Below, piece after piece: positions 35,871 to 44,524 of a DNA stretch of 64,000 bases. Origin of the DNA: Microbulbifer sediminum (GTDB lineage Bacteria > Pseudomonadota > Gammaproteobacteria > Pseudomonadales > Cellvibrionaceae); contig NZ_JAJSAP010000002.1 in assembly GCF_021729035.1 (NCBI RefSeq), forward strand, positions 496,001 through 560,000. The letters are read 5' to 3'. The position numbers were made by a program, and so were the translations under genes. Each line of letters opens with the position of its first letter. Position 1 is the stretch's first letter. The notes under the pieces are model-generated. The model saw only the letters and a list, made by a program, of their open reading frames with translations, was not told where the DNA came from and did no database searches.

Positions 35871-36077
35871 TCAGCGCCGGAACAGGTTGAGCAACAGGCT
35901 CAGTACCACACTGATGACAATCATCGATGTGATGGGAATAAATACCCGACTGCGCCCCGACTCAAAGCGGATATCCCCGGGCAGGCGACCGAACCAGGTG
36001 AACAGCCCCGGCGCAAAATGCATCAAGACCCCAATCACCAGCAAAATACAGCCGGCAACAATAAACCAGCGCGACAT
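35871..36077 (-). CDS. DUF2905 small membrane protein
   Basis: A 68-residue protein with two membrane helices separated by 'FGRLPGDIRFESGRSRVFIPITSMI', the DUF2905 signature. Function is unknown. I take the ATG at 36077 because GGGAG lies 5 bases upstream; ATGs at 36080 and 36101 are also in frame. The family is usually 65-70 residues, which supports the shorter form. Confidence 0.82.
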   Translation of the reverse strand: MSRWFIVAGCILLVIGVLMHFAPGLFTWFGRLPGDIRFESGRSRVFIPITSMIVISVVLSLLLNLFRR

Positions 36078-36194
36078 CATTTCTCCCGTATCTATGGCCA
36101 TGTCCTGTCAGGCTCCTCCGCAATTGCCACGTAAAAGCAGCCATTGCTACTATCGGACACACCCACATGCAGGTCAAAAACAAGGCTAATAACC

Positions 36195-37865
36195 ATGCAC
36201 CGATCCCGACCAATCACCGCGATGGTGGCTGCACTCGCGCTTACTGCCATCTCCGGCGGTACTTACGCCACCACCCTGATCCACAATGTCAGCGGCTACC
36301 AGGCCACCGAGCATAAACTGGAGCGTTTCGAGGCGCTCGCGTTCGACGAGGGCAAGGTCCTGGCAACCGGGAATTACTCAGCGCTGGCAAACCGCTTTCC
36401 GGACGCCGACAAGATTGATGGCCAGGGTAAGACGCTCATACCGGGCCTGATAGACGCCCACGGCCACGTGCTGGAACAGGGCCTGCTGCAGCAACGGCTG
36501 GAACTTCGCGATCTCAGGCTTGAAGAGACTCTCGATGCAATCGTGGAATTCTCTAAAGGCCTGGAGCCCGGAGACTGGCTGATAGGGCGCGGCTGGAACC
36601 AGGTGCTCTGGCCCGGCAAGACGTTCCCCACCCGTGCCCAGCTCGATGCGCTGGAAATCGACAACCCCATATGGCTGCGCCGTATTGACGGCCACGCGGG
36701 CTGGGCCAACAGCGCGGCACTGGAGCTGGCCGGTATCGACCGCGACACCAGGGCGCCAGACGGCGGCGAAATCCACCGACTGGAGAATGGTGAACCCAGC
36801 GGCATACTGGTGGACAACGCCATGGCCCTGCTGGAGCAAGCCATCCCCGCACCATCACTGCAGGACAAGAAAGCCGCACTGTCCGAGGCGTTCGAGCTAT
36901 CGCTGTCTTTGGGCCTGACGGGTATCCACGATGCGGGCATCGACCGGGAAACCCTGGCAGCGTATCGCCAGCTGGCAGCAGATGACGCGATTCCGCTCCG
37001 CGTCTACCCGATGATCTCCGTGGAAAGCGACAACCTGCGCGAACTGCTGGCCGCGGGCCATATCGGCAAACCCGAGGACCGGCTTTACGTGCGCAGCATC
37101 AAGCTGTCAGCCGACGGCGCCCTGGGCAGCCGCGGCGCAGCCCTCCTGGAGCCATACCATGACCGCCCCGGCGAGAAGGGGCTGCTGCTCTACCCGGAGA
37201 GTGAAATCCTCTCGCTCCTCGAGCTGGCCACCAATAATGATTTCCAGGTCAACGTCCACGCCATCGGTGATCGCGCCAACCATATTGTGCTCGACCACCT
37301 GCAGACGCTGCACAAAAAACGCAACCAGAAACCCTTCCGCCACCGTGTGGAGCACGCCCAGGTACTGAAGCTGGAGGATATTGCCAGGTTCCCCGCCCTC
37401 AACCTGGTTGCCTCCATGCAACCAATCCATGCCACCAGTGACAAGAACATGGCTGGGGATCGCCTGGGCGAAAAGCGTCTGGAGGGCGCCTACGCCTGGC
37501 AGAAATTCCTGGACCAGGGCACCCGTATCGCCTCAGGTTCTGACTTTCCGGTGGAACCGGTCAACCCGCTTTACGGTATTCACGCCGCTGTGACACGCCG
37601 GGACCGGCAGGGCCAGCCGGCAAAAGGGTGGCGCATGGAGGAAGCGATGGACCTGGAGGAGGCCCTGCGCTCATTCACTCTCGACGCCGCCTATGCCAGC
37701 CACCAGGAAGCGCTAACCGGCAGCCTTGAGCCCGGCAAGTTCGCCGACTTTGTATTGCTCGAGCAGGATATTTTCAAAATCGACCCGCAGGATATCTGGC
37801 AGGTGAAAGTCGCAGAAACCTGGGTGGAGGGCGAGCGGGTTTATCGCCACAACAAGCAGCAATAG
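36195..37865 (+). CDS. Exported amidohydrolase (YtcJ-like, Amidohydro_3)
   Basis: A 556-residue metal-dependent amidohydrolase with a signal peptide (about 1-27, 'MVAALALTAISGGTYA'). 'LIPGLIDAHGHV' gives the first metal ligands (HxH), 'NVHAIGDRANHIVLDHL' and 'HRVEHAQVL' give the later His ligands, and 'ASGSDFPVEPVNPLYGIHAAVTR' gives the catalytic Asp. This is the pattern of YtcJ-like enzymes that remove acyl or amide groups from unknown substrates. The ATG at 36195 is chosen over a TTG at 36144, which would put 17 non-secretory residues in front. It converges on the M3 peptidase gene. Confidence 0.88.
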   Translation: MHRSRPITAMVAALALTAISGGTYATTLIHNVSGYQATEHKLERFEALAFDEGKVLATGNYSALANRFPDADKIDGQGKTLIPGLIDAHGHVLEQGLLQQRLELRDLRLEETLDAIVEFSKGLEPGDWLIGRGWNQVLWPGKTFPTRAQLDALEIDNPIWLRRIDGHAGWANSAALELAGIDRDTRAPDGGEIHRLENGEPSGILVDNAMALLEQAIPAPSLQDKKAALSEAFELSLSLGLTGIHDAGIDRETLAAYRQLAADDAIPLRVYPMISVESDNLRELLAAGHIGKPEDRLYVRSIKLSADGALGSRGAALLEPYHDRPGEKGLLLYPESEILSLLELATNNDFQVNVHAIGDRANHIVLDHLQTLHKKRNQKPFRHRVEHAQVLKLEDIARFPALNLVASMQPIHATSDKNMAGDRLGEKRLEGAYAWQKFLDQGTRIASGSDFPVEPVNPLYGIHAAVTRRDRQGQPAKGWRMEEAMDLEEALRSFTLDAAYASHQEALTGSLEPGKFADFVLLEQDIFKIDPQDIWQVKVAETWVEGERVYRHNKQQ

Positions 37866-37926
37866 AACACAACGCAGGTAAGCGCAGCCCGTAGCGGCGA
37901 TCAGCCCACTGCCTCGATTCCACTCA

Positions 37927-37951
37927 TTCGCGGCCATGGGCCGCGCCTACA
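37927..37951. repeat. REP-like palindrome, single copy
   Basis: On the minus strand it reads TGTAGGCGCGGCCCATGG, continuing CCGCGAA; GCGGCC and GGCCGC pair. It is the same type as the pair at 18174-18246 and lies 3' of the amidohydrolase gene, in a typical REP location. Confidence 0.5.
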
Positions 37952-37993
37952 ATTGTGGCGGAGCTGTTGCCGGCCCCCTCCTGAGACGGGCGC

Positions 37994-38033
37994 AAAAAAA
38001 AGCCGCGGCGCTTGCGCACCGCGGCTTTTTTGG
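37994..38033. terminator. Bidirectional terminator
   Basis: AGCCGCGG (38001-38008) pairs with CCGCGGCT (38019-38026), extended by A7/T6 runs on either side (37994-38000, 38027-38031). It serves both the rightward amidohydrolase gene and the leftward M3 peptidase gene. Confidence 0.88.
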
Positions 38034-38049
38034 GGCGGAATACCTATCC

Positions 38050-40287
38050 TCAGTCTTTTACTGCAATGGTGGTATTTTCCTTTTCAGACTCCTTCCCCGG
38101 CACCGGGAAACCTCGATCGCGCATCAGCGCGCCGATCTCGGCGTCGCGGCCGCGGAACGCGCGGTAGGCTTCGGCCGGATCGACCGCGTTACGCGGCGCG
38201 AACAGGTGCTTGACCAGCTTGTCTGCCACTTCCGGATCGTAGAAACCACCTTCGGCTTCGGCGAAAGCCTCTGCCGCATCGGAGGTCAGTACGTCAGCCC
38301 ACATGTAACCATAGTAACCGGCGGAGTAACCCTCACCGGAGAAGATATGGCCAAAGTGCGGGGTACGGTGACGCATTACCAGCTCGTCCGGCATGCCCAG
38401 CTCTTCCAGGGTCTCGCGCTCAAACTTGTCCGGATCGATACCCTCCGGGTCTGCAGTGTGCAACTTCATGTCCACCAGCGCGGAAGCCAGGTATTCGGTG
38501 GTGGCGAAACCCTGGTTGAACTTGGAAGCCTTCTTGATCTTGGCCACCAGTTCCTCGGGTATCGGTTCACCGGTCTTGTAGTGCACCAGGTAGTTATCAA
38601 TCACCTCGTCGGTGGACAACCAGCGCTCCAGCAACTGTGACTGGAACTCGGTGTAATCGCGCACGCCACTGTTCAGCGTCGGGTAGGTGACGTTGGAGGA
38701 CAGGAAGTGAAGCGCGTGACCGAACTCGTGGAAGAAGGTCGAGGCATCGTCCCAGCTCACCAGTACCGGCTCGCCCGGGGCACCCTTGATAAAGTTGGAG
38801 TTATTGGATGCAAGGACATTGGTCTTGCCATCGAAAGTGGTGTGGTCGCGGTACATGGTCGCCCAGGCGCCGGACCGCTTGCCGGCACGGGCAAACGGAT
38901 CCAGGTACCACAGACCGATGTGTTCACCGGAAGACTTGTCGGTTACTTCCCAGACTTTTACGTCCTCGTGGAAAACCGGCACGCTGCCCTCTTCTACCGG
39001 GCTGAACTCAAAGTTGAACAATTCGCCGGCAACATAGAACATCGCCTCGCGCAGCTTGTCCAGCTGCAGGTACTGCTTCACTTCGTCAGAGTTCAGGTCG
39101 TACTTGGCCTTGCGTACTTTCTCGGCGTAGTAACGGTAATCCCACGGCTTGATGGTGATATCCGCACCGGACTCGTCAGCCAGCGCCTGCATGTCGGCCA
39201 CTTCTTCCTCGACGCGGGCCACTGCGGCAGGCCAGACGGCCTCCATCAGCTCCATGGCACGCTGTGGGGTCTTGGCCATACGGTCCTGCAGGCGCCACTG
39301 GGCGTAATTCTCGAAGCCCAGCAGTTCCACACGCTCATCGCGCAGCTTCAGGATCTCGGCAATGATCGCGTTGTTATCGTGTTCGCCACCATTGTCACCA
39401 CGGTTGTAGTAATTGCGCCATACTTTCTCGCGCAGTTCGCGGTTCTCCGAATAAGTCAGGAACGGGTCCATTGAGGAGCGGGTATTGGTGATGGCGTACT
39501 TGCCCTTCTCACCCTTCTCTTCCGCCAGGGCCGCCGCAGCTTTCACAAAAGATTCCGGCAGGCCCGCCAGCTGGTCATCACTCAGGAACAGGGTGTAACC
39601 CTCTTCGTCGGCGAGTACATTATTGGCAAACTTGGTATGCAGCTCAGCCAGGCGCTTGTTGATTTCCGCGTAGCGTTCCTTCGCTTTTCCATCCAGGGTC
39701 GCACCATTATTGGCGAACTGGTTGTAGGTCAGCTCAACCACACGCTTTTGCTCGCTATCCAGGTCAGAATCATTACGCGCATCGTAAACAGCCTTGACCC
39801 GCTGGAAGAGCGCATCATTCTGGATGATCTTGGACTGGAAAGAGGCCAGCTTTGGCGCCAGCTCACCCTGCACTTTGCGGAACTCCGGGGTCGACTTGTT
39901 GGCCGCCCAGATGCCGTAGTAGGCAAAAACGCGGTCCAGCTCTGCACCGCTGCGCTCAAGCTCGGCAATGGTGTTCTCAAAGGTGGCCGGTTCCGGGTTG
40001 GCGGCAATGGCGTCGATCTCGCGCAGGTTTTCCGCCATGGCGAACTCCATCGCCGGCTTCAGGTCCTCGACCCGCATCTTGTCGAACGCCGGCACACCGC
40101 CATAGGGCCCGGTCCACTCGGCCAGCAGCGGATTGCTGGCAACCACAGAGCTCTTCGCGTCGGCAGCTGCACTCGCCTGGACCTGTGCATTCTCGTCGAC
40201 TGCCGGGGCCTGTGCGGCCTCCTTGCTACAACCCGCAGCAGCGGCAATGGCTGCTGCGACGGAAAGCGCGATCAGTGATTGGCGCAT
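38050..40287 (-). CDS. M3-family metallopeptidase lipoprotein (Dcp/PrlC-like)
   Basis: A 745-residue thimet-oligopeptidase-family zinc peptidase with a lipoprotein signal (lipobox A-A-A-G-C20). The zinc motif is H520-E-F-G-H524 in 'FFHEFGHALHFLSSN', with the downstream Glu ligand expected in 'DYTEFQSQLLERW'. The C-terminal 'IFSGEGYSAGYYGYMWADVLTSDAAEAF' is the substrate-binding loop shared by Dcp and oligopeptidase A. As a lipoprotein it should trim short peptides in the periplasm. A low-complexity Ala/Gln-rich linker (about 22-50) separates the lipid anchor from the catalytic body. Confidence 0.93.
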   Translation of the reverse strand: MRQSLIALSVAAAIAAAAGCSKEAAQAPAVDENAQVQASAAADAKSSVVASNPLLAEWTGPYGGVPAFDKMRVEDLKPAMEFAMAENLREIDAIAANPEPATFENTIAELERSGAELDRVFAYYGIWAANKSTPEFRKVQGELAPKLASFQSKIIQNDALFQRVKAVYDARNDSDLDSEQKRVVELTYNQFANNGATLDGKAKERYAEINKRLAELHTKFANNVLADEEGYTLFLSDDQLAGLPESFVKAAAALAEEKGEKGKYAITNTRSSMDPFLTYSENRELREKVWRNYYNRGDNGGEHDNNAIIAEILKLRDERVELLGFENYAQWRLQDRMAKTPQRAMELMEAVWPAAVARVEEEVADMQALADESGADITIKPWDYRYYAEKVRKAKYDLNSDEVKQYLQLDKLREAMFYVAGELFNFEFSPVEEGSVPVFHEDVKVWEVTDKSSGEHIGLWYLDPFARAGKRSGAWATMYRDHTTFDGKTNVLASNNSNFIKGAPGEPVLVSWDDASTFFHEFGHALHFLSSNVTYPTLNSGVRDYTEFQSQLLERWLSTDEVIDNYLVHYKTGEPIPEELVAKIKKASKFNQGFATTEYLASALVDMKLHTADPEGIDPDKFERETLEELGMPDELVMRHRTPHFGHIFSGEGYSAGYYGYMWADVLTSDAAEAFAEAEGGFYDPEVADKLVKHLFAPRNAVDPAEAYRAFRGRDAEIGALMRDRGFPVPGKESEKENTTIAVKD

Positions 40288-40676
40288 CGGCTAAATCCTC
40301 TCTTGTTAGAATACCGTCACATGTAAAGCCTCGAGTTTAACCGGATTTTTGCGCCAGCCGCCATTCACCCGGTCGCGATCCCCCTCCCGGCGCGCTAAAA
40401 GGACACTTTTTCAGGATGACTCCCCCTGTGGTGGCAAACAATTGCGCAGGAGGTTTGTTTCGGCGTTAGTTGTGTCTTATGATAACGACTTAACAAGTGC
40501 CTATATAAAGGGTTGCGCATAAAGGCTGCGAGGGCCCACCGTTACAGCCCTGGCTCCATCCAGCGGGTTGCTGGCCAGGTAACCCGGTACATTAGTGCCC
40601 CCGAGCCAGCTTCCTGACTCGAGTAAAAGACCCGGTAAGCCTGGCAGTGCATCACCCGGCTCCCAGCCGGGCCCCA
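40288..40676. other. Promoter region of the M3 peptidase gene and cassette boundary
   Basis: This 389-bp stretch has no gene I can support. It carries the first copy of the 31-bp direct repeat (40479-40509) and otherwise the 5' flank of the leftward peptidase gene. The 3' end of the glycosyltransferase gene follows at 40677. Confidence 0.5.
40479..40509. repeat. 31-bp direct repeat, copy 1 (near-palindromic core)
   Basis: Begins ATGATAACGACTTAACAAGT and ends ...CTATATAAA. It matches copy 2 at 43669-43699 at 27 of 31 positions in the same orientation. The core TGATAA-CGAC-TTAACA is an imperfect palindrome. It lies about 190 bp upstream of the M3 peptidase start. Confidence 0.6.
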
Positions 40677-41729
40677 TCACGGCCTGAGCTTCAGCGTACT
40701 GAAGAGTTCCAGGTACTGCCTGATAATCACCTCCCGGCTGAACTCTTTCGAGTAGCGCGAGAGCCCCGCCTCTGAGAACTGTCTACGCGCGGCCTCATTC
40801 CTGATCAACCCGTTAATTGCATCAGCCAGGAGGCGCGGTTGATCCACAGGGGTGATAATGCCGGTCTCCCCGGACTCGATTAACTCTCCCGGACCCTGTG
40901 AGTCGGTGGCAATTACCGGGCAGCCATGGGCCCATGTCTCCATAATCACGGATCCCAGTCCTTCGTATCGTGAAGGGCAGACGAAGATGTCGGCGGTCCG
41001 CATCAGCGCAGTCACATCCTCACGCCAGCCAAGGAAACGGACTCGCTCACTCAGCCCGAGTTGCCGGCTCAGCGCCTTCAGCGACCTTTCCTCCGGACCG
41101 CCCCCGGCCAGCCAGAGGATGGCATCCGGCACCTCTGCAAGTGCCTGCAGTAACGTGTCGAACCCCTTGTTGACATGGAGGCGGCCGGCGGCAAGCAGTA
41201 GCGGTCGATCAGGGGGCGTATCAAAACTGTCCCGTGGCAGCGCCTTCACCTCCCCCTCATCCGCGAAATTGGGGATATGGAAGACACGATCCGCAGGCAC
41301 CCCACCACGAACAAGGTAATCGCATATCCCCCTGGAAATACCGACCCAGTAATCACAATGACGATAATATTTCAGGTTGTAGTAGTGACCGAGCCTACTG
41401 ACAAGGGTGTAGTCGCCCCGGGGGGTCAAGTTGGTGGCACGGCTCATCCAGGTGAGCACAATATCCGGCCGGAAGGCATGCAATGCCCGGCGGAACCGAA
41501 AACGGTCAAGCTGGTGAAGTGGGCCACCAAAACGGAAGCCCTCCGCGCTCACGCCGCCACTTCTCAGTGCCTGCAGGCGGTGATCGTGACCCCGGATAAA
41601 GGCTTTCTGGGTAATCGCGCCCGTTTGCTCCAACCCCCTGGCCAGGCGCGTAAAGAAGTTTTCAGCCCCGCCCTGGTAGGCTCCCGCAAGAGCCTGGGCA
41701 ATGCGTAGGGGTTCCTTGCTTGCAGCCAT
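40677..41729 (-). CDS. Family 4-type glycosyltransferase (surface polysaccharide/LPS)
   Basis: A 350-residue GT-B-fold retaining glycosyltransferase. The N terminus 'EPLRIAQALAGAYQGGAENFFTRLARGL' is characteristic, and the nucleotide-sugar site is in 'LLLAAGRLHVNKGFDTLLQALAEV' and 'CPSRYEGLGSVIMETWAHGCPVIATDSQGPGELI', with the E-x7-E motif. It would add a sugar to an envelope glycan such as LPS core. Two starts are possible: ATG at 41762 (20 bp overlap with the upstream stop) and ATG at 41729, which I chose; neither has a strong ribosome site. It is the last gene of a three-gene leftward operon. Confidence 0.88.
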   Translation of the reverse strand: MAASKEPLRIAQALAGAYQGGAENFFTRLARGLEQTGAITQKAFIRGHDHRLQALRSGGVSAEGFRFGGPLHQLDRFRFRRALHAFRPDIVLTWMSRATNLTPRGDYTLVSRLGHYYNLKYYRHCDYWVGISRGICDYLVRGGVPADRVFHIPNFADEGEVKALPRDSFDTPPDRPLLLAAGRLHVNKGFDTLLQALAEVPDAILWLAGGGPEERSLKALSRQLGLSERVRFLGWREDVTALMRTADIFVCPSRYEGLGSVIMETWAHGCPVIATDSQGPGELIESGETGIITPVDQPRLLADAINGLIRNEAARRQFSEAGLSRYSKEFSREVIIRQYLELFSTLKLRP

Positions 41730-41742
41730 GTAGATATCCGTA

Positions 41743-42435
41743 TCATCGGGTAGACAGGCCATCGTGCATCAGCAGCCCGTGATATCCGGGAAACCTGTCC
41801 TGGTGCCGCTGGCCAAGTAATGTCTCGATGCGTCCGTGCATGACGGCCACTTTTTTTTGTATTTTTTTCCGCTGGAAAACGGTTGGTAGCAAGCGCATCG
41901 GCACCAGTCCCGCGCTGCCCAGCCCATCAATGACAACCAGCCGCCTTATGCGGCCCTGGTCGTCTCGTTGCACCACAATATTGTGGAGAAGGAGATGCCT
42001 TGAAGGCACAAGGTTTTTCTCCCAGAAAACAGCCAGGGCCTCTACTGCCCCACGGCATTCTTCAGTCAACCCTTCATCCCAGATCACCTTTTTCAGGGTC
42101 TGGGAAATTGCCCCATTCGCATCCCGAATCAATTCCGAGACCAACCCCGGCCCCATGTCGGTCTCGACAAACCCGAAGCAGCGGCTTACATGCCGGAAAA
42201 CAAGCTCACCGTATTGCTTCCGCAGAGCAGTCATCACCCGCATTTCCTCAAGGTTGTCATCAAAAGAAGACAGCGGCTTGAGATTTTTAGGAAAACCTTT
42301 CTTACGCCGGCGATCTGCCAGCGTGAAATCCGGGCGCCTGACCTTGATACATCGCGAGGCGTCCCCGGGGTGAATAAAGCACAGGCGGTTACCGCCCTGG
42401 GCGAAAGGTTTTTCAGGAGTCAGCAGGATGCTCAT
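41743..42435 (-). CDS. YrbL-PhoP_reg family protein (kinase-like)
   Basis: A 230-residue member of the YrbL family: 'FAQGGNRLCFIHPGDASRCIKV' is a kinase-like phosphate-binding N-lobe start, with 'RHLLLHNIVVQRD' and 'LVVIDGLGSAGLVP' as the catalytic and Asp-containing loops of the protein-kinase-like fold. In E. coli yrbL is controlled by PhoP, hence the family name; the reaction is not established, though LPS/Kdo-kinase-like activities occur in related folds. The ATG at 42435 overlaps the upstream stop (ATGA). Its place between two glycosyltransferases suggests LPS core phosphorylation (inference). Confidence 0.85.
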   Translation of the reverse strand: MSILLTPEKPFAQGGNRLCFIHPGDASRCIKVRRPDFTLADRRRKKGFPKNLKPLSSFDDNLEEMRVMTALRKQYGELVFRHVSRCFGFVETDMGPGLVSELIRDANGAISQTLKKVIWDEGLTEECRGAVEALAVFWEKNLVPSRHLLLHNIVVQRDDQGRIRRLVVIDGLGSAGLVPMRLLPTVFQRKKIQKKVAVMHGRIETLLGQRHQDRFPGYHGLLMHDGLSTR

Positions 42436-43472
42436 TGAGTTGCCGCTCCCGGGATGATATCGCGGGCCCACACATAATCGTGGGAAAATGGGCGCAGCAG
42501 GGATGCCTCGACGATATATTGCGCGTACAAGCGGGAATTCATCTCCGTATGGAAGAAGTCCCGTGCCCGCGCGGCCCAGGAGCGCCGCTTTGCGTCATCA
42601 TTGTGGAACTCCCGTACCTTTCTCAGCAGATCCTCACGGTCATCAAAATACACAACAGACTCCGCGGGCAATAGCTCATCGAAGCGAGGGCTGCTATGGG
42701 TGAACTGGAGAATACCATTACCTGCCAACTGGGCCATGCGGGCAGAAGAATACCAGTAATGCCCCTCCTGCCGGTTCAGGTTAAGGCCCATCCGGGTGTT
42801 TGCCAGCGCCCGGTCGTAGTCGCGGCCCCAGACCGGTGGTTCGCCGAAACTGCCATACGTCCTGAAATTCAACTCACCCTGAAGGGAGTCCCTGAGCCAC
42901 TTCACCAGCTCCAGGCGCTTCGTAAGGTTGGTGCTATTGCTACAGAAAAGCAGGTCAGTTCCGAGGTCCGCCTTAGCGGCGTTATTCATGCCTTCTTTCG
43001 CCGGGTCCACCGGGTTGGGCATATGGTAGATCCGCGCCCCAAGGCCTTCGAACTGGGTGAGCTCCGGGCGCCCGGTAGACACGAACACCGCATCCACGAT
43101 CCGGGCGCGATGCCTGATGCGCTCTACATTGCTGGGCACAAACAGCGGGTCGTTATTGCAGTGAGCGATGGCCACGGAGGAGTTACGCTTACGAATTTCA
43201 GCCAGCGTGTCGTTGGTGATAATGTCGCAATGCCCGGCAATTACCAGGTCCGGCTCGACCGCTTCCACGGTCTCCAGCAGTCGTCGGTTCGCCCTGCCCT
43301 TGCCCAGGTCACGAATGCCCATGGGCGCCTCGAAGGCGGCAACATCACGATCACTGAAGGTGTGGACGAAATGATCATTCTTGATCAGGCCATTGGTAAG
43401 CTTCTGCGCCCAGCTGACTCGCGTCCTGCCGTAACGACGCAGTTGCTGGTAGGCGATATGGAGCACGCGCAT
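42432..43472 (-). CDS. Glycosyltransferase (CgeB-like / DUF3880-type GT-B)
   Basis: A 346-residue GT-B-type glycosyltransferase: 'MRVLHIAYQQLRRYGRTRVSWAQKLTNGLIKNDHFVHTFSDRDVAAFEAP' at the start and the C-terminal 'YWYSSARMAQLAGNGILQFTHSSPRFDELLPAESVVYFDDREDLLRKV', like the CgeB and spore-coat-type glycosyltransferase families seen in capsule and LPS loci. It is the first gene of the cassette; the YrbL start overlaps its stop by four bases. Copy 2 of the 31-bp repeat lies about 197 bp upstream, where its promoter should be. Confidence 0.85.
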   Translation of the reverse strand: MRVLHIAYQQLRRYGRTRVSWAQKLTNGLIKNDHFVHTFSDRDVAAFEAPMGIRDLGKGRANRRLLETVEAVEPDLVIAGHCDIITNDTLAEIRKRNSSVAIAHCNNDPLFVPSNVERIRHRARIVDAVFVSTGRPELTQFEGLGARIYHMPNPVDPAKEGMNNAAKADLGTDLLFCSNSTNLTKRLELVKWLRDSLQGELNFRTYGSFGEPPVWGRDYDRALANTRMGLNLNRQEGHYWYSSARMAQLAGNGILQFTHSSPRFDELLPAESVVYFDDREDLLRKVREFHNDDAKRRSWAARARDFFHTEMNSRLYAQYIVEASLLRPFSHDYVWARDIIPGAATQ

Positions 43473-43668
43473 AAACCGTGGTCCCTGTACGGTGGAAAAC
43501 GTAATCCTGGCACTGATTTAACCGGATTCTTTCGCAGAATGCCACCTGTCGACCGTGTCACTCCGCCACTTGCTGCCAATCCAGCCCTTGCTGCGCGCCT
43601 TTTTGTCAGAACCGCTGGCTGGTGGCAGGTTTGCCACAAGAGGGGGGGGTGCTGCCTGATCACCCTGC

Positions 43669-43699
43669 ATGATAACGACTTATCAAGTTCCTTAATAAA
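43669..43699. repeat. 31-bp direct repeat, copy 2 (perfect palindromic core)
   Basis: Begins ATGATAACGACTTATCAAGT and ends ...CTTAATAAA. The core TGATAA-CGAC-TTATCA is a perfect 6-bp palindrome, a plausible dimer-binding site. Copy 1 is 3190 bp away, on the other side of the three-gene cassette. Confidence 0.6.
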
Positions 43700-43769
43700 C
43701 ACACTGGTCCGCGGGGATGCACTATCCAGGAAGTTGCAGTGAAGTCTCTTTTCGCAGGGCGGAGGATAC

Positions 43770-43793
43770 GCCGGCGCCCGGACGGGCGCCGGC
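43770..43793 (-). terminator. GC-rich hairpin after the glutathione transferase gene
   Basis: GCCGGCGCCC (43770-43779) pairs with GGGCGCCGGC (43784-43793), loop GGAC, 12 bp past the leftward stop. There is no T run, so termination is tentative. Confidence 0.5.
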
Positions 43794-43804
43794 CCGAATC
43801 GGGT

Positions 43805-44494
43805 TCATGCCGGCTCGATGCGACGGTCCTCAACCAGGGTGCCGGACTGCAGCAGCTCCTGTTCGTGGCCACTTTCACGCCATGGCTCCTGCAGGGCCTC
43901 CGCCACCCACTCCCCCAGCGCAGGCAAGTCCAGCAGGCGCCGGGCGTAGGCCGCCGGGGCCTCCGGTAACGACAGGCGGAACCCCTGCACGCGCAGGGCG
44001 ACGGGTGCAAAGAAGGCATCGACCGCGGTAAACGTTTCCCCGGCCAGGAAAGGGCCACCAAAGCGCTGCAGCCCCTCTTCCCAGAGTTCCGCGATACGAG
44101 CCAGGTCTTTTTCCAGTGACGCGGTCATGGCATCCAGCTCAATGGTCACGCCACAATTCATCGGGCACTGTTCACGCAGGGCGGCAAAGCCGGAATGCAT
44201 TTCCGCTGCGGCACAGCGGGCCCACGCACGGGCAGCGGCGGATTCCGGCCACACGCGGGGATAGCGCTCAGCGATGTATTCGACGATTGCCAGTGAATCC
44301 CACACAGTAACCTCGCCATCTCCCAGGCAGGGCACCAGGCCATTGGGGGCAAACTGGCGGAACTTCTCCCAGCTACCACCTTCATCGAAGGGTACCAGCT
44401 GCTCGTCGAAGGGAATCCCCAGCTGGCGCAGCAACACCCACGGCCGCAGTGACCACGAGGAATAGTTCTTGTTGCCAATAAAGAGCCTGTACAT
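43805..44494 (-). CDS. Glutathione S-transferase family protein
   Basis: A 229-residue GST: thioredoxin-like N domain ('YRLFIGNKNYSSWSLRPWVLLRQLGIPFDEQLVPF', with cis-Pro loop 'NGLVPCLGDG' and 'WDSLAIVEYIAERYP') and an alpha-helical C domain ('AAEMHSGFAALREQCPMN'). It belongs to the YncG/YfcF-like branch by its 'NKNYSSWSLRPW' start. The substrate is unknown. A strong ribosome site (GGAGGAGGGT) precedes the ATG at 44494. It lies downstream of the DAHP synthase gene, same strand, 30 bp apart, and may share its transcript. Confidence 0.9.
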   Translation of the reverse strand: MYRLFIGNKNYSSWSLRPWVLLRQLGIPFDEQLVPFDEGGSWEKFRQFAPNGLVPCLGDGEVTVWDSLAIVEYIAERYPRVWPESAAARAWARCAAAEMHSGFAALREQCPMNCGVTIELDAMTASLEKDLARIAELWEEGLQRFGGPFLAGETFTAVDAFFAPVALRVQGFRLSLPEAPAAYARRLLDLPALGEWVAEALQEPWRESGHEQELLQSGTLVEDRRIEPA

Positions 44495-44524
44495 ACCCTC
44501 CTCCCTGGTTCCAGTTTTATGATT

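Larger units (their letters stand above)
43473..43804. other. Promoter region of the glycosyltransferase cassette
   Basis: This 332-bp non-coding stretch contains copy 2 of the direct repeat and a GC-rich hairpin at 43770-43793 at the 3' end of the glutathione transferase gene. No coding frame is supported. Confidence 0.5.

Noticed and set aside
40479-43699. Fur-box interpretation of the TGATAA-CGAC-TTATCA core
   Set aside because: The spacing between half-sites differs from the Fur consensus and no iron gene is adjacent.
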